A DNA stretch of 64,000 nucleotides from the NCBI RefSeq assembly GCF_004005485.1, contig NZ_RZUL01000001.1, positions 558,001-622,000 on the forward strand. The letters are read 5' to 3'. The DNA comes from Sphingobium algorifonticola. GTDB lineage: Bacteria; Pseudomonadota; Alphaproteobacteria; Sphingomonadales; Sphingomonadaceae. Position numbers and translations under genes: made by a program. Shown piece after piece: positions 1 through 8,355 of the stretch. The notes below the pieces were generated by a model. It saw nothing but the letters and a program-made list of their open reading frames with translations. It ran no database searches and had not been told where the DNA came from. Position 1 is the stretch's first letter. Each line of letters opens with the position of its first letter.

Positions 1-794
1 CGGACCAGCGGGTTGGCGGGATGATGCTCCCACGGGCCATGGATCGATCGGGAACGCGCGGCAATCACCATATGGCCCGTTGGCGGACCGGCGGTGCCGC
101 CGACCGCGGTGATGAGGTAGAACCAGCCTCCGCGCCGGGTGATCTTCGGCCCTTCCGGGGAAAAGCCCTCGACATCCCATGTGTCGGGATAGCGCCAGGG
201 ATCGTAGACATGTTCGACATTCCCGACGGTAGCGAGGCCATCGGCACGCAGCCGGATGCGATCGCCGCCGGACAGGAACAGCCAGCGCGACCCGTCCTCG
301 CCCACCGCATGGCCCGGGTCGATATGATGCGGCAGCTTGAGGTCGATCGGGTCGCTCCAAGGCCCCTCGATCCGGTCGGCATGAATGACCCAATTGGTCG
401 TCGGGTTCTTGGTCGGGATATAGAGGAAATAGCGGCCGTCGTGCTTGCACAGTTCCGGGGCCCAAACCGAACCGATGGGCCTGGTCAACGCCGGGCCGAC
501 CGGCTGCCAGTTCACCAGATCGCGCGAATGCCAGATCAGCAGGCCCGGATAGGCATCGAAGGTTGAGAAGGTCATGTAATAATCGTCGCCATCCTTCAGG
601 ATGGTGGGATCGGGATGGTCGCCCGCCATCACCGGATTGCGAAAGCGGCCGTCGCCCAGATCGGCGATCCGCTGATTGTCCTTGCCGCGCCGCCAGTCCG
701 GCGTCGCCTGCCCGCCGGTCGCCAGGCAGGGCACCGCCAGGGCCATCCCGCCCAGCGTCGCCGCGGCCATCGCGTCCCGGCGGGACAGCGTCAT
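1..794 (-). CDS. Exported glycoside hydrolase family 43 protein (3' end cut by window edge)
   Basis: Read from the reverse strand, 264 codons are visible before the window ends. The N-terminus MTLSRRDAMAAATLGG looks like a twin-arginine signal with a hydrophobic stretch and an Ala-x-Ala-like end near residue 25, so the enzyme is probably periplasmic or outer-membrane exposed. The segment AGDHPDPTILKDGDDYYM (about 57-74) is the classic GH43 start, with D62 the likely catalytic base. HIDPG (D159) and the SPEGP block (E214) fit the other two acidic residues of the five-bladed propeller active site. GH43 enzymes remove arabinose or xylose from plant polysaccharides; arabinan side chains of pectin are a sensible substrate here, but that is inference. 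The ATG overlaps the stop of the upstream esterase gene as ATGA, so the two are translationally coupled. Confidence 0.88.
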   Translation of the reverse strand, partial: MTLSRRDAMAAATLGGMALAVPCLATGGQATPDWRRGKDNQRIADLGDGRFRNPVMAGDHPDPTILKDGDDYYMTFSTFDAYPGLLIWHSRDLVNWQPVGPALTRPIGSVWAPELCKHDGRYFLYIPTKNPTTNWVIHADRIEGPWSDPIDLKLPHHIDPGHAVGEDGSRWLFLSGGDRIRLRADGLATVGNVEHVYDPWRYPDTWDVEGFSPEGPKITRRGGWFYLITAVGGTAGPPTGHMVIAARSRSIHGPWEHHPANPLV

Positions 795-1795
795 GATCCG
801 AACAGCCCCTGCGTCCGTGCCCAGGCCAGGAACAGGTCGGGCCAGGCCGCGACCGGCTTTCCAATGGCCCGGCGAATGCCGAAGCCATGGCCGCCATGGG
901 TGAAGAGATGCGTTTCCACCGGCACGCCCTTTGCCCGCAGCGCCGCGCGCAGCAGCAGGCTGTTTTCCACCGGCACCGATCCGTCATCCTCGGCATGGAT
1001 CAGAAAGGTCGGCGGCGCATTGGCGGGCACGTTCATGTCGGGTGAATGCGCCGCTTCCTGTTCCGGTGTCGGTGCGTCGCCCAGCATGTTGCGACGCGAT
1101 CCCGCATGGGCATGGGGCAGGCGCATCGACACCACCGGATAGATAGGTGCGGAGAGAAATGGTCGCGCGGACAGCCGGTCGGCCTTGTCCACCGCCGCAT
1201 AGGTGCGTGCGTCGAACCGCACCGAAAGATCGGCGCACAGATGGCCGCCCGCCGAAAAGCCCAGGCTGCTGACACGCGCCGGGTCGATCGCATAGGTCGC
1301 CGCCCGCGCCCGGATAAGGCGTATCGCCCGCTGCGCATCGGACAAGGCAACATCCGGCCCCGCTGCCCAGCCCTGATGCGGCAGGCGGTAGAACAGCACG
1401 AACGCGGTAATGCCTTGATCGGCCAGCAGCGCCGCCAGCTCATAGCCTTCCCTGTCGATCACCACCCAGTTGTAGCCGCCACCCGGCGTAATCAGTATCG
1501 CCGCGCCATTGGGGCGGAGGGGGCGGAACACCGCCATGCGCGGGCGCGCGATGTTCAGCAGCGCACGATCGTTCACCGCCGTGTCGGTGCTGCGCTCTTT
1601 CACTTCCTCGACGGGCAGGACAGCTGGCGCGCCGGGCGCGCCGTTCGGCCACAGGTCGATCGTCTCGCTCGGCTGCGGCAGCGCCGCGGCAAAGCTGCCC
1701 GCACCCGGTGCCGCCGTCTGTGCCACCCCGCGCGTCCCTTCGAGCAGGGCCGCACCAAGGCCCGCAGTCATCAGCATCCGGCGATCCATCGTCAT
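791..1795 (-). CDS. Exported alpha/beta-hydrolase esterase (acetylesterase-like)
   Basis: About 334 residues. The N-terminus MTMDRRMLMTAGLGAALL resembles a Tat or Sec signal. The fold is that of the bacterial esterase/lipase group often found with polysaccharide lyases: DLWPNGAPGAP near residue 48, an oxyanion motif TPGGGY near 103, the nucleophile elbow GFSAGG with S181, an acid in HAEDDGSVP (about D271) and the base in HGGHGFG (about H303). Such enzymes deacetylate xylan or pectin. Given the pectin context, an acetylesterase acting on acetylated galacturonan is the best inference. It sits between the TBDR gene, with a terminator-like hairpin in the gap, and the GH43 gene, which it overlaps by 4 bp. 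The start is ambiguous: ATG at 1795 or GTG at 1798, both just behind GGGAGAGA. Confidence 0.8.
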   Translation of the reverse strand: MTMDRRMLMTAGLGAALLEGTRGVAQTAAPGAGSFAAALPQPSETIDLWPNGAPGAPAVLPVEEVKERSTDTAVNDRALLNIARPRMAVFRPLRPNGAAILITPGGGYNWVVIDREGYELAALLADQGITAFVLFYRLPHQGWAAGPDVALSDAQRAIRLIRARAATYAIDPARVSSLGFSAGGHLCADLSVRFDARTYAAVDKADRLSARPFLSAPIYPVVSMRLPHAHAGSRRNMLGDAPTPEQEAAHSPDMNVPANAPPTFLIHAEDDGSVPVENSLLLRAALRAKGVPVETHLFTHGGHGFGIRRAIGKPVAAWPDLFLAWARTQGLFGS

Positions 1796-1812
1796 CACAC
1801 TTGTCTCTCCCG

Positions 1813-1852
1813 AAAAAATGGCCAGCCGCCATGTGCAGACGACGGCTGGCCA
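1813..1852 (-). terminator. Intrinsic terminator between TBDR and esterase genes
   Basis: TGGCCAGCCG (1819-1828) and CGGCTGGCCA (1843-1852) are perfect 10-bp inverted arms with a 14-base loop. Read on the reverse strand the stem is followed at once by six T (1818-1813). It lies after the TBDR stop and only about 18 bp before the esterase start, so it probably lowers rather than abolishes downstream expression. Confidence 0.75.
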
Positions 1853-1901
1853 AGGCGCGGATCAGCGATGGTCCGCGGGAGCTGAAGTCAGGTCGCGGCC
1901 G

Positions 1902-4757
1902 TCACATCTTGAACCGCGCACCGACCAATATGGTGCGCCCGAAATGGTTGTACTCATAATTGCGGTTGGCATCGACGTCTGTGTAGCGGCTGCGATATTC
2001 GTCGGTCAGGTTGACCCCTTCCAGCGAGACTTCGACCCAGTCGGTCAGCTTGTACCGCACGGAGGCATCGACGTTGACGGTCGAATTATAGCCTTCAAAG
2101 ACGTTGCCGGTGCCGCTCGTTCCATCGACATAGGGACCGCGATAGCTGGCCGACACGCGCGCGCTGAACTTGCTGTCCTCATAGTAAAGCGTGCCGTTGA
2201 ACGCCTTTTTGGACAATCCGAACAGCGTCGAAGTACGGGTCACCGCGACATTGGGCCCAAGGGCACAGTTCGCCCCGGCGCAGGGGTTCAATATGGGGCC
2301 GGGCGTCGTGTAGGTCGCGCTGGACCGGACGAACGTGGCATTGAAGATTCCGCCAAAGCGCGACAGGAACCCCGGCAGGAATGTGAAGGGCGCTTGCAGC
2401 GATATCTCGACACCCTTCAGGCTGGCACCGGACCCGTTGATCGGCCGGGTGATGTTCCACAGCCTTCCCTCCGGATTGCCGGCCGCCGGTGAGCTGGGCG
2501 GAATGATCGACAGCGGCAGGCCGGTGGACGCATAGGTTCCCGTGGTCGTATCGCTGATCGGGAAACTCGCGACGTCTTTCTTGAACAGCGCGACCGAGAA
2601 GATCGATTGCGGCGCGAAATAATATTCCACGCCCAGATCGAAGGATGTGGCGCGGAACGGCAGAAGGTCGGGATTGCCGAAGCTGATATTGTAATTGAAC
2701 CCGTCGACCGACCCGCCCGGCGTCAGGCTGCCCAGCGACGGCCGGGTGATGACCTTTGCAATGGCACCGCGAATGACGACATCGCGATGCGGGAACAGCG
2801 CGATGTTCATGGACGGCAGCCAGTCGTCATAGGACCGTGTGACTGTGCGGGACACCCCGGCCAGCAGACCGTTGGAACTCTGGTCGGTCTTGGCATAGCG
2901 CATGCCCGCATTGGCCGCATATTCCAGGCCCAGTATCTCCCCCTTGGCATCGAACTGGAGATAGCCGCCCGTGACTTCCTCGGTCACGCTGCGGGTGTTG
3001 CCGGGATCGACCGCCGCCACGCGATCGTAGAGCTTGGTAAAGGCCGCGGCCGCCTCGCGGTCGGGCACGACCCAGCTTGTCGTGGTGCCGGCAGGCTGGC
3101 CGGCCTTGCCCAGATTGACCAGCTCCGACAGCGCAGCTGTGCCCGCAAAGCCGTAGACCGCGCTGGCGCCGAAGGCCGAGGACGGCGAACAGGTGATCGT
3201 GCCCAGAACGCGGTCAGCCCCGCCATTGCCGCATACGACGGTATCGCGGCTGAAACCTTCGGTATCGAAATCGAAGCGGCGATACATGGCGCCTGCCTTC
3301 ACCGTGAGGCCTTCGGTGACATCCCATTCGGTCCGTAGCTGTGCGGTGCGGAACTTGTTGATCGTGGAGGAGGGGCGATCGCGGATTTCGGACAACTGGA
3401 AATTGGCCGGATTGGTGACGTCCGTACCGAATGTCAGCTTCGGCCGCTCCATGTTCGTATAGTCATAGCTGTACCCCTGGGCATCGCGATCGTCGTAGAC
3501 GAACGTGCTTTCGACAGGGATGCTCGCGTCGGACTTCGAAAAGCCGCCCAGTGCCGTGAACCGGAAATTGTCCGTGACGTCCTGATCCCAGGTCGCGCCA
3601 AGCTGATAGAAATCGGTGCTCGACTTGCGATAGTAATTTTCGGTGCGGACGGGCACGTCGTTGAATGTGCCGGAAATCAGATTGTTGTTGCCATCGATCA
3701 CGTAATTGCTGACGTCGACCGGGCGCTCCAGACTGCGAAACAGCACTTCGGCATATTTTTCGGTGCGGATTTCCTTGAAGCGGGAGAACAAGCCGTCGAT
3801 CGAAATCTTGGTGGCGTCGCTTGGTGCCCACTGCACGCTGCCTGTCAGGCCGAGCCGCTCGCGATCATGGCCGATCACGCCATAGCGCGGAATGCGCGGG
3901 TGAAAGGCGAGCGCGACGGCATTGCAGGCCGCGCCGGGAATATAGGTGCCGCCGCTGTTCTGCGCGGTGAAGCAGCGCGTGCCGTTGGCGCTGTCGAAGC
4001 GCGCCTGCGCCCAGCGAACCGTATTGTTGCCCAGTTCCAGCGTCTTGTACTTAGAATAGGCTGCCGAGACAGCGACGCCGAAGGTGCCGTCCGGCGATTT
4101 CCACGAAAGCAGGCCCGCGCCGCGCGGCCCCCATTTCTTGCTGAGATCGTTATAGCTGCCGATCGCCGAACCGACGACCGTCAGGCCATATTTGCCCGCC
4201 AGCGGATTGCCGGTGTTGAGATCGACGACCGCGCCCAGTGATCCTTCGTCGAGCGATGCTTCGGCCGTCTTGTGGACGACGAGCGAGCTGAACAGTTCGG
4301 AGGCGAACACGTTGAAGTCGAACGAACGGTCGCGATTGATACTCTGCCCGTCTGAGGATGTTGCGACGGTTTCCAGCCCGTTCAGGCGCACGCGGGTGAA
4401 TTGCGCGCCCAGGCCGCGCACGGTGATCGCGCGGCCTTCGCCCCCGTCGCGCTGGATCGAGATGCCGGGGATGCGTTGCAGCGACTCGGCGAGGTTCTGG
4501 TCAGGAAACTTTGCGATATCCTCCGCGACGATGGCATCGATCGAGCCGACCGATTCGCGCTTGAGGTTGATGGCAGCGCCCAGCGACTGACGGAAACCGG
4601 TAACAATGATTTCGGGTTCGTCGCCCACAGGCGCGGCGGCAGCGGCATCAGCCTGTGCAAGTGCAGGCGATGCACTGGTCGCGATGGCAAATATCGAAGC
4701 TGCAAGCAGCCAGCGCCCGGAAATGCTGCGAGTCGGCTGGGTTGAAAATCCGTTCAT
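1902..4757 (-). CDS. TonB-dependent receptor (pectin locus)
   Basis: About 951 residues. The start chosen is MNGFSTQPTRSISG, preceded by GAGAGGGATG; an upstream in-frame extension to 4925 lacks signal-peptide character and would run over the operator. A signal peptide ends near ASPALAQ. A TonB-box-like EIIVTGF and the plug domain follow (KFPDQNLAESLQRIPGISI, VRGLGAQFTRVRLNG), then a long beta-barrel ending in the typical GARFKM. This plug style (IAKFPDQNLAESLQRIPG) marks the large Caulobacter/Xanthomonas/sphingomonad carbohydrate-type TBDRs. Its divergent partner is a pectate lyase, so uptake of oligogalacturonides across the outer membrane is the likely role (inference). A GACACCGGTGTC operator lies about 110 bp upstream. 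Confidence 0.92.
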   Translation of the reverse strand: MNGFSTQPTRSISGRWLLAASIFAIATSASPALAQADAAAAAPVGDEPEIIVTGFRQSLGAAINLKRESVGSIDAIVAEDIAKFPDQNLAESLQRIPGISIQRDGGEGRAITVRGLGAQFTRVRLNGLETVATSSDGQSINRDRSFDFNVFASELFSSLVVHKTAEASLDEGSLGAVVDLNTGNPLAGKYGLTVVGSAIGSYNDLSKKWGPRGAGLLSWKSPDGTFGVAVSAAYSKYKTLELGNNTVRWAQARFDSANGTRCFTAQNSGGTYIPGAACNAVALAFHPRIPRYGVIGHDRERLGLTGSVQWAPSDATKISIDGLFSRFKEIRTEKYAEVLFRSLERPVDVSNYVIDGNNNLISGTFNDVPVRTENYYRKSSTDFYQLGATWDQDVTDNFRFTALGGFSKSDASIPVESTFVYDDRDAQGYSYDYTNMERPKLTFGTDVTNPANFQLSEIRDRPSSTINKFRTAQLRTEWDVTEGLTVKAGAMYRRFDFDTEGFSRDTVVCGNGGADRVLGTITCSPSSAFGASAVYGFAGTAALSELVNLGKAGQPAGTTTSWVVPDREAAAAFTKLYDRVAAVDPGNTRSVTEEVTGGYLQFDAKGEILGLEYAANAGMRYAKTDQSSNGLLAGVSRTVTRSYDDWLPSMNIALFPHRDVVIRGAIAKVITRPSLGSLTPGGSVDGFNYNISFGNPDLLPFRATSFDLGVEYYFAPQSIFSVALFKKDVASFPISDTTTGTYASTGLPLSIIPPSSPAAGNPEGRLWNITRPINGSGASLKGVEISLQAPFTFLPGFLSRFGGIFNATFVRSSATYTTPGPILNPCAGANCALGPNVAVTRTSTLFGLSKKAFNGTLYYEDSKFSARVSASYRGPYVDGTSGTGNVFEGYNSTVNVDASVRYKLTDWVEVSLEGVNLTDEYRSRYTDVDANRNYEYNHFGRTILVGARFKM

Positions 4758-4866
4758 GAAGACATCCCTCTCTGTCAGACCGGCCCTGATTGTCCCGACA
4801 ATGCGATCCTTTTGCATCATACCGCGGCGGTTCTGAGAGCCACGCTGGCACGAAAATGAATCTTTG

Positions 4867-4878
4867 GACACCGGTGTC
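4867..4878. promoter_or_regulatory. Perfect 12-bp palindrome GACACCGGTGTC, candidate LacI-family operator
   Basis: It lies in the divergent region between the TBDR start (4757) and the pectate lyase start (4943), so it can control both. The same 12-mer recurs at 11033-11044 and a decayed copy at 12185-12198, each in front of another pectin-catabolism unit and close to a LacI-family regulator gene. Confidence 0.72.
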
Positions 4879-4942
4879 AAAAGAAACTTGCGGCCAGTCG
4901 CGCCGGATGTCAAGAAGGGTTGCAAGAGAGGAAACCGGAATA

Positions 4943-6406
4943 ATGAAAAAGCCTCGTCGATTCTGCGACATGCCGCATCTCGTCCGCGCAGTCATGCACG
5001 CCGCCTGCGCCACGCTTATCGCAACCGTCTCGCCCATGCTGTCATCCACGGTCCTGGCGCAGGACAACCCGCCGTCAGCCGCAGCCGCATCGGCCGCTAA
5101 GGCGGAAAAAGCCGCTGCCTTTCCGGGCGCGGTTGGATGGGCGGCAACGACGCCCGGCGGGCGCGGCGGGCGGATCATCCGGGTGACGACCCTCGCCGCC
5201 GAAGGACCGGGCAGCTTGCGCGCGGCGCTGGAGGCAAAGGGGCCGCGCATCGTCGTGTTCGAAGTCGGCGGGGTGATCGACATGGGCCGCACCGGCATCC
5301 GCATTACCGAGCCTTATCTGACCATTGCAGGGCAGACCGCGCCCTCGCCGGGCATCACGCTGATCCGCACCGGCATCGACATCGCCACGCATGACGTGGT
5401 GATGCGGCATATCCGGGTACGGACCGGCGTGGACGGACAACCGCCGCTTAGCGGCTGGGAAGCCGACGCGCTGTCCACGGTGGCGGGCCATGACATCGTG
5501 ATCGATCATTGCACCTTCACCTGGGGCGTGGACGAGAACATGTCGGCATCCGGCCCGCGCTTTACCGGTCAAACGCCCGTGGAATGGCGCGCCAACACGT
5601 CGCACAACATCACCTTTTCCTACAATATCGCGGCGGAGGGACTGGCCAATGCCAGCCATCCGAAAGGCGAGCACAGCAAGGGCACGCTGATCCACGACAA
5701 TGCCACCGGCATTCTCATCTACCGCAACGTCTATGCGCATAATGTCGAACGCAACCCGCTTCTGAAAGGGGGCGCGCATGCCGCGCTGGTCAACAACATC
5801 CTCTACAATCCCGGCGAGCGGGCCGTGCACTATAATCTGATGGCGCTGGAATGGGCGGGCTATCCTTATCAGAACGGCAAGCTTTCGGCGGTGGGCAATG
5901 TCCTGCGCGGGGGGGTATCGACGGCGCCCGGCCTGCCGTTCCTGACGCTGGGTGGCGACGGCGATCTGGAATACTACGGCAAAGACAATCTGGCCGTAGA
6001 CCGGTTCGGCAAGCCCCTGCCCATGTTCGGCCGCTATGGCGAGACGCAGGCGAAGCTGATCGAAACGCGCACGCCCCCCACCTGGTGGCCGGGCCTCGAC
6101 ATATTGCCGGTGCGCGATGTCGAGACGCATGTTCTTGCCAATGCAGGCGCGCGGCCGTGGGATCGCGATGCCGACGACATCCGCGTTCTGTTCTTCGTGG
6201 CGGAGGGGCGCGGCACGATCATCGACGATGAAAAAACGGTCGGCGGCTATCCGAAAATGCCCGCCTCGCGCGCGCCGTTCGTGGCCGCAGACTGGAACCT
6301 CGACACGATGGAGCCGAAATCCGGGCGCTATCCCGGACAGAAAGCCGAAATTGCCGAGCGGCTGTCGGACCGGGACCGGTTGATGCGTGAGCCGACGCGG
6401 CCATGA
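4943..6406 (+). CDS. Exported pectate lyase, polysaccharide lyase family 1 type
   Basis: About 487 residues from MKKPRRFCDM; GAGAGGAAA lies upstream. The open frame continues 51 codons further 5', but that part covers the operator and has no signal features. A signal peptide ends near VLAQ-DN (about residue 40). The mature part begins AFPGAVGWAATTPGGRGG, typical of PL1-like pectate lyases, then GSLRAALE, and a right-handed beta-helix with VIDHCTFTWGVDENMS (about 187-201) carrying the calcium-binding acidic residues. The enzyme would cleave polygalacturonate by beta-elimination, giving 4,5-unsaturated oligogalacturonides, the substrates of the KduI/KduD/KdgK route encoded nearby. It overlaps the following cupin gene by 4 bp (ATGA). 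Confidence 0.88.
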   Translation: MKKPRRFCDMPHLVRAVMHAACATLIATVSPMLSSTVLAQDNPPSAAAASAAKAEKAAAFPGAVGWAATTPGGRGGRIIRVTTLAAEGPGSLRAALEAKGPRIVVFEVGGVIDMGRTGIRITEPYLTIAGQTAPSPGITLIRTGIDIATHDVVMRHIRVRTGVDGQPPLSGWEADALSTVAGHDIVIDHCTFTWGVDENMSASGPRFTGQTPVEWRANTSHNITFSYNIAAEGLANASHPKGEHSKGTLIHDNATGILIYRNVYAHNVERNPLLKGGAHAALVNNILYNPGERAVHYNLMALEWAGYPYQNGKLSAVGNVLRGGVSTAPGLPFLTLGGDGDLEYYGKDNLAVDRFGKPLPMFGRYGETQAKLIETRTPPTWWPGLDILPVRDVETHVLANAGARPWDRDADDIRVLFFVAEGRGTIIDDEKTVGGYPKMPASRAPFVAADWNLDTMEPKSGRYPGQKAEIAERLSDRDRLMREPTRP

Positions 6407-6801
6407 GCGCGATGCTCGTCATGCTGCTCGCCGCAGCGCCGCCGATGGTGGTTGTCGATGAAAAGAGCGTCGCGCGAGAGGAGCCGCCGCCGCATGGCGC
6501 GATCGGCATGAGCACCGCCTATCGCATCAGCGACGCCGTGCCGCAGCCCCGCGCCATGGAGTTCCGCAAACGCATATTGCATGTCGGTGCCGCGATCGGC
6601 GTCCATCCGATCGCGCATGATGAAGTCTATTATGTGCTGTCGGGGGAAGGCGAAGTGGAGTCGGACGGTGTGGTCCGCCGTCTGGGGCCGGGGATGGCGG
6701 CCTATCTCTACAACGGTGCCCGCGTCGGTATCCGGCAGACCGGCCGCGCGCCGCTGGCGCTCATCATCAGCTATCCCGTAGTGCCGGACAGCAAGCCCTG
6801 A
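6403..6801 (+). CDS. Small cupin-domain protein, probably exported, coupled to pectate lyase
   Basis: 132 residues. A short hydrophobic start (MSAMLVMLLAAAPPMV) suggests export or a membrane anchor. The cupin core is HPIAHDEVYYVLSGEGEV (about 69-86), with the second motif weak around LGPGMAAYLYNGARVGI. The gene starts inside the stop of the pectate lyase gene, so the two proteins are made together. KdgF, a cupin that opens 4,5-unsaturated uronates before KduI, is an attractive parallel. However, KdgF is cytoplasmic in characterised systems and the usual metal-ligand pattern is not fully present here, so the function stays open. Confidence 0.75.
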   Translation: MSAMLVMLLAAAPPMVVVDEKSVAREEPPPHGAIGMSTAYRISDAVPQPRAMEFRKRILHVGAAIGVHPIAHDEVYYVLSGEGEVESDGVVRRLGPGMAAYLYNGARVGIRQTGRAPLALIISYPVVPDSKP

Positions 6802-6804
6802 TCC

Positions 6805-8355
6805 TCAGCTTCCCGGCTGGACATAGGGCACGCGGGCGAAAAGGACGCGTTCCCATCCGCGCGGATCATTCTGCACCATGCTCTGCGCGTCGAAGATCAT
6901 CGTCGCACGGCGATCCAGATCATATGGCGGCCAAGCGGCTCTGCCTGTTCGCGCGAAGCCGACGAACGCGTCCATCATCGCCCGCGATGCCGCCTGCGCA
7001 TCCCCATCCGTGCCCGTGATCGACCCTTCGGCGCCGAGAGTACCAAAGCTCAACGGGATATCGATGGTGTGCGGCGCGCCGCGCTCGGGATTGGTACGGG
7101 ACGTGAAATCGACCTGATAGACCCACGTCGGCGCACCCGATCGTGCGCGCGCCTCTGCCTCGATCACCTGCCCCGGCCAGCTGCGCCCCGCCGTCGTCGC
7201 CGCATAAAAGATCCGCTCCGCGCTCCAGTCCGGAAACTGCGCGCGATATTGGGCGACGATCCATTCCGGTGAGAGGTCCATGCGCAGTTCCGGCGCGATC
7301 CGCGCAGCAAGATTGCGCCAGTCCAGTGTCGCGACCACCGGCCCCTTGGGATCGATGAAGGCGCGCGTCTCGTCATGCGTATTGCCCAGCATCATGGGGA
7401 TGCGGTGCGCCTGCGGCGGCGCATCCGGCCAGAAGGGATGGCGGGTCAGGCTGCGCATATCGAGCACCGGCCCGAAATAGACGCCACCGCCCAGGATCGG
7501 GTCTTCGGCCGTCAACCCTTCCACCAGCCTCTGCCACGGCATAGCCAGCAGCCGGTCCCAGTCACCGTCCGCGACTCCCAGATTGGCGAGATAGGCGTCT
7601 GTCCGGCGGGTGGCGTTGATCGGCCCCGATGCCGTCACCTGTTGCCCGCTCATCGTGATCGCGCGATGGAACAGGCCGTCGGCGGCGGGTGTCGCCATCA
7701 TCGTCGCGATCTTGGCACCGCCGCCCGACTGGCCGAACAGCAGCACATTGGCCGGATCGCCGCCGAAAGCCGCGATATTGTCGCGGACCCAGCGCAGCGC
7801 CAGAATCAGATCGAGCTGCCCGGCATTACCGCTGTCGGCAAAGCGCGCATCCTTGCGCGCCAGATACAGATAGCCAAACGCATTGAGCCGGTGATTGACA
7901 GTGACCACGACGACATCGCCATGCGTTGCCAGCCGTGCGCCATCGGTCAGGGGATCGACCACGCTGCCGTTGGAATAAGCCCCTCCGTGAATATAGACCA
8001 TCACCGGCCGCTTCGCGCGCGAGTCCGCGCCGGGCGTCCAGATGTTGAGGAACAGGCAGTCCTCGCTCATCGCGACTTGTCGGGCACGCTGCGGGCAGGA
8101 CGGGGCAAAGGCCGTCGCATCCGCAACGCCAGTCCAAGGACGCACGGGCTCTGGCGCACGGAAGCGGCGGGACGCCGTATCCTCACCGTAGCGCACACCG
8201 CGGAAGACGAGCAGGCCGCCCTCGCGGCGGCCTCTGACGCGGCCGGCGCGCGTATCGACCAGCGGATCAGCCCGCCGTGCCATGGCCGGGGCGGACAGCC
8301 CCGCGAGCAGCGTGACCCCGCCCGCGATTATGCTGCGCCGATCAGCGCCGGACAT
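6805..8355 (-). CDS. Exported type-B carboxylesterase
   Basis: 516 residues. The start MSGADRRSIIAGGVTLLAG has an RR motif and a hydrophobic core ending at APAMA, so it is probably Tat-exported. Type-B carboxylesterase signatures are clear: SEDCLFLNIWTP (about 97-108), oxyanion HGG (123-125) and the serine motif GGDPANVLLFGQSGGG with S210. The substrate cannot be read from sequence. Its place as last gene of kduI-kduD-kdgK, with a 14-bp overlap into kdgK, suggests it removes methyl, acetyl or feruloyl esters from pectic material. Downstream it converges on the cupin gene with a 3-bp gap. Confidence 0.87.
   Translation of the reverse strand: MSGADRRSIIAGGVTLLAGLSAPAMARRADPLVDTRAGRVRGRREGGLLVFRGVRYGEDTASRRFRAPEPVRPWTGVADATAFAPSCPQRARQVAMSEDCLFLNIWTPGADSRAKRPVMVYIHGGAYSNGSVVDPLTDGARLATHGDVVVVTVNHRLNAFGYLYLARKDARFADSGNAGQLDLILALRWVRDNIAAFGGDPANVLLFGQSGGGAKIATMMATPAADGLFHRAITMSGQQVTASGPINATRRTDAYLANLGVADGDWDRLLAMPWQRLVEGLTAEDPILGGGVYFGPVLDMRSLTRHPFWPDAPPQAHRIPMMLGNTHDETRAFIDPKGPVVATLDWRNLAARIAPELRMDLSPEWIVAQYRAQFPDWSAERIFYAATTAGRSWPGQVIEAEARARSGAPTWVYQVDFTSRTNPERGAPHTIDIPLSFGTLGAEGSITGTDGDAQAASRAMMDAFVGFARTGRAAWPPYDLDRRATMIFDAQSMVQNDPRGWERVLFARVPYVQPGS

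Noticed and set aside
4758-4925. Longer N-terminus for the pectin-locus TBDR
   Set aside because: The extra 56 codons lack signal-peptide character and overlap the operator; MNGFSTQ has both a ribosome-binding site and a proper signal sequence.
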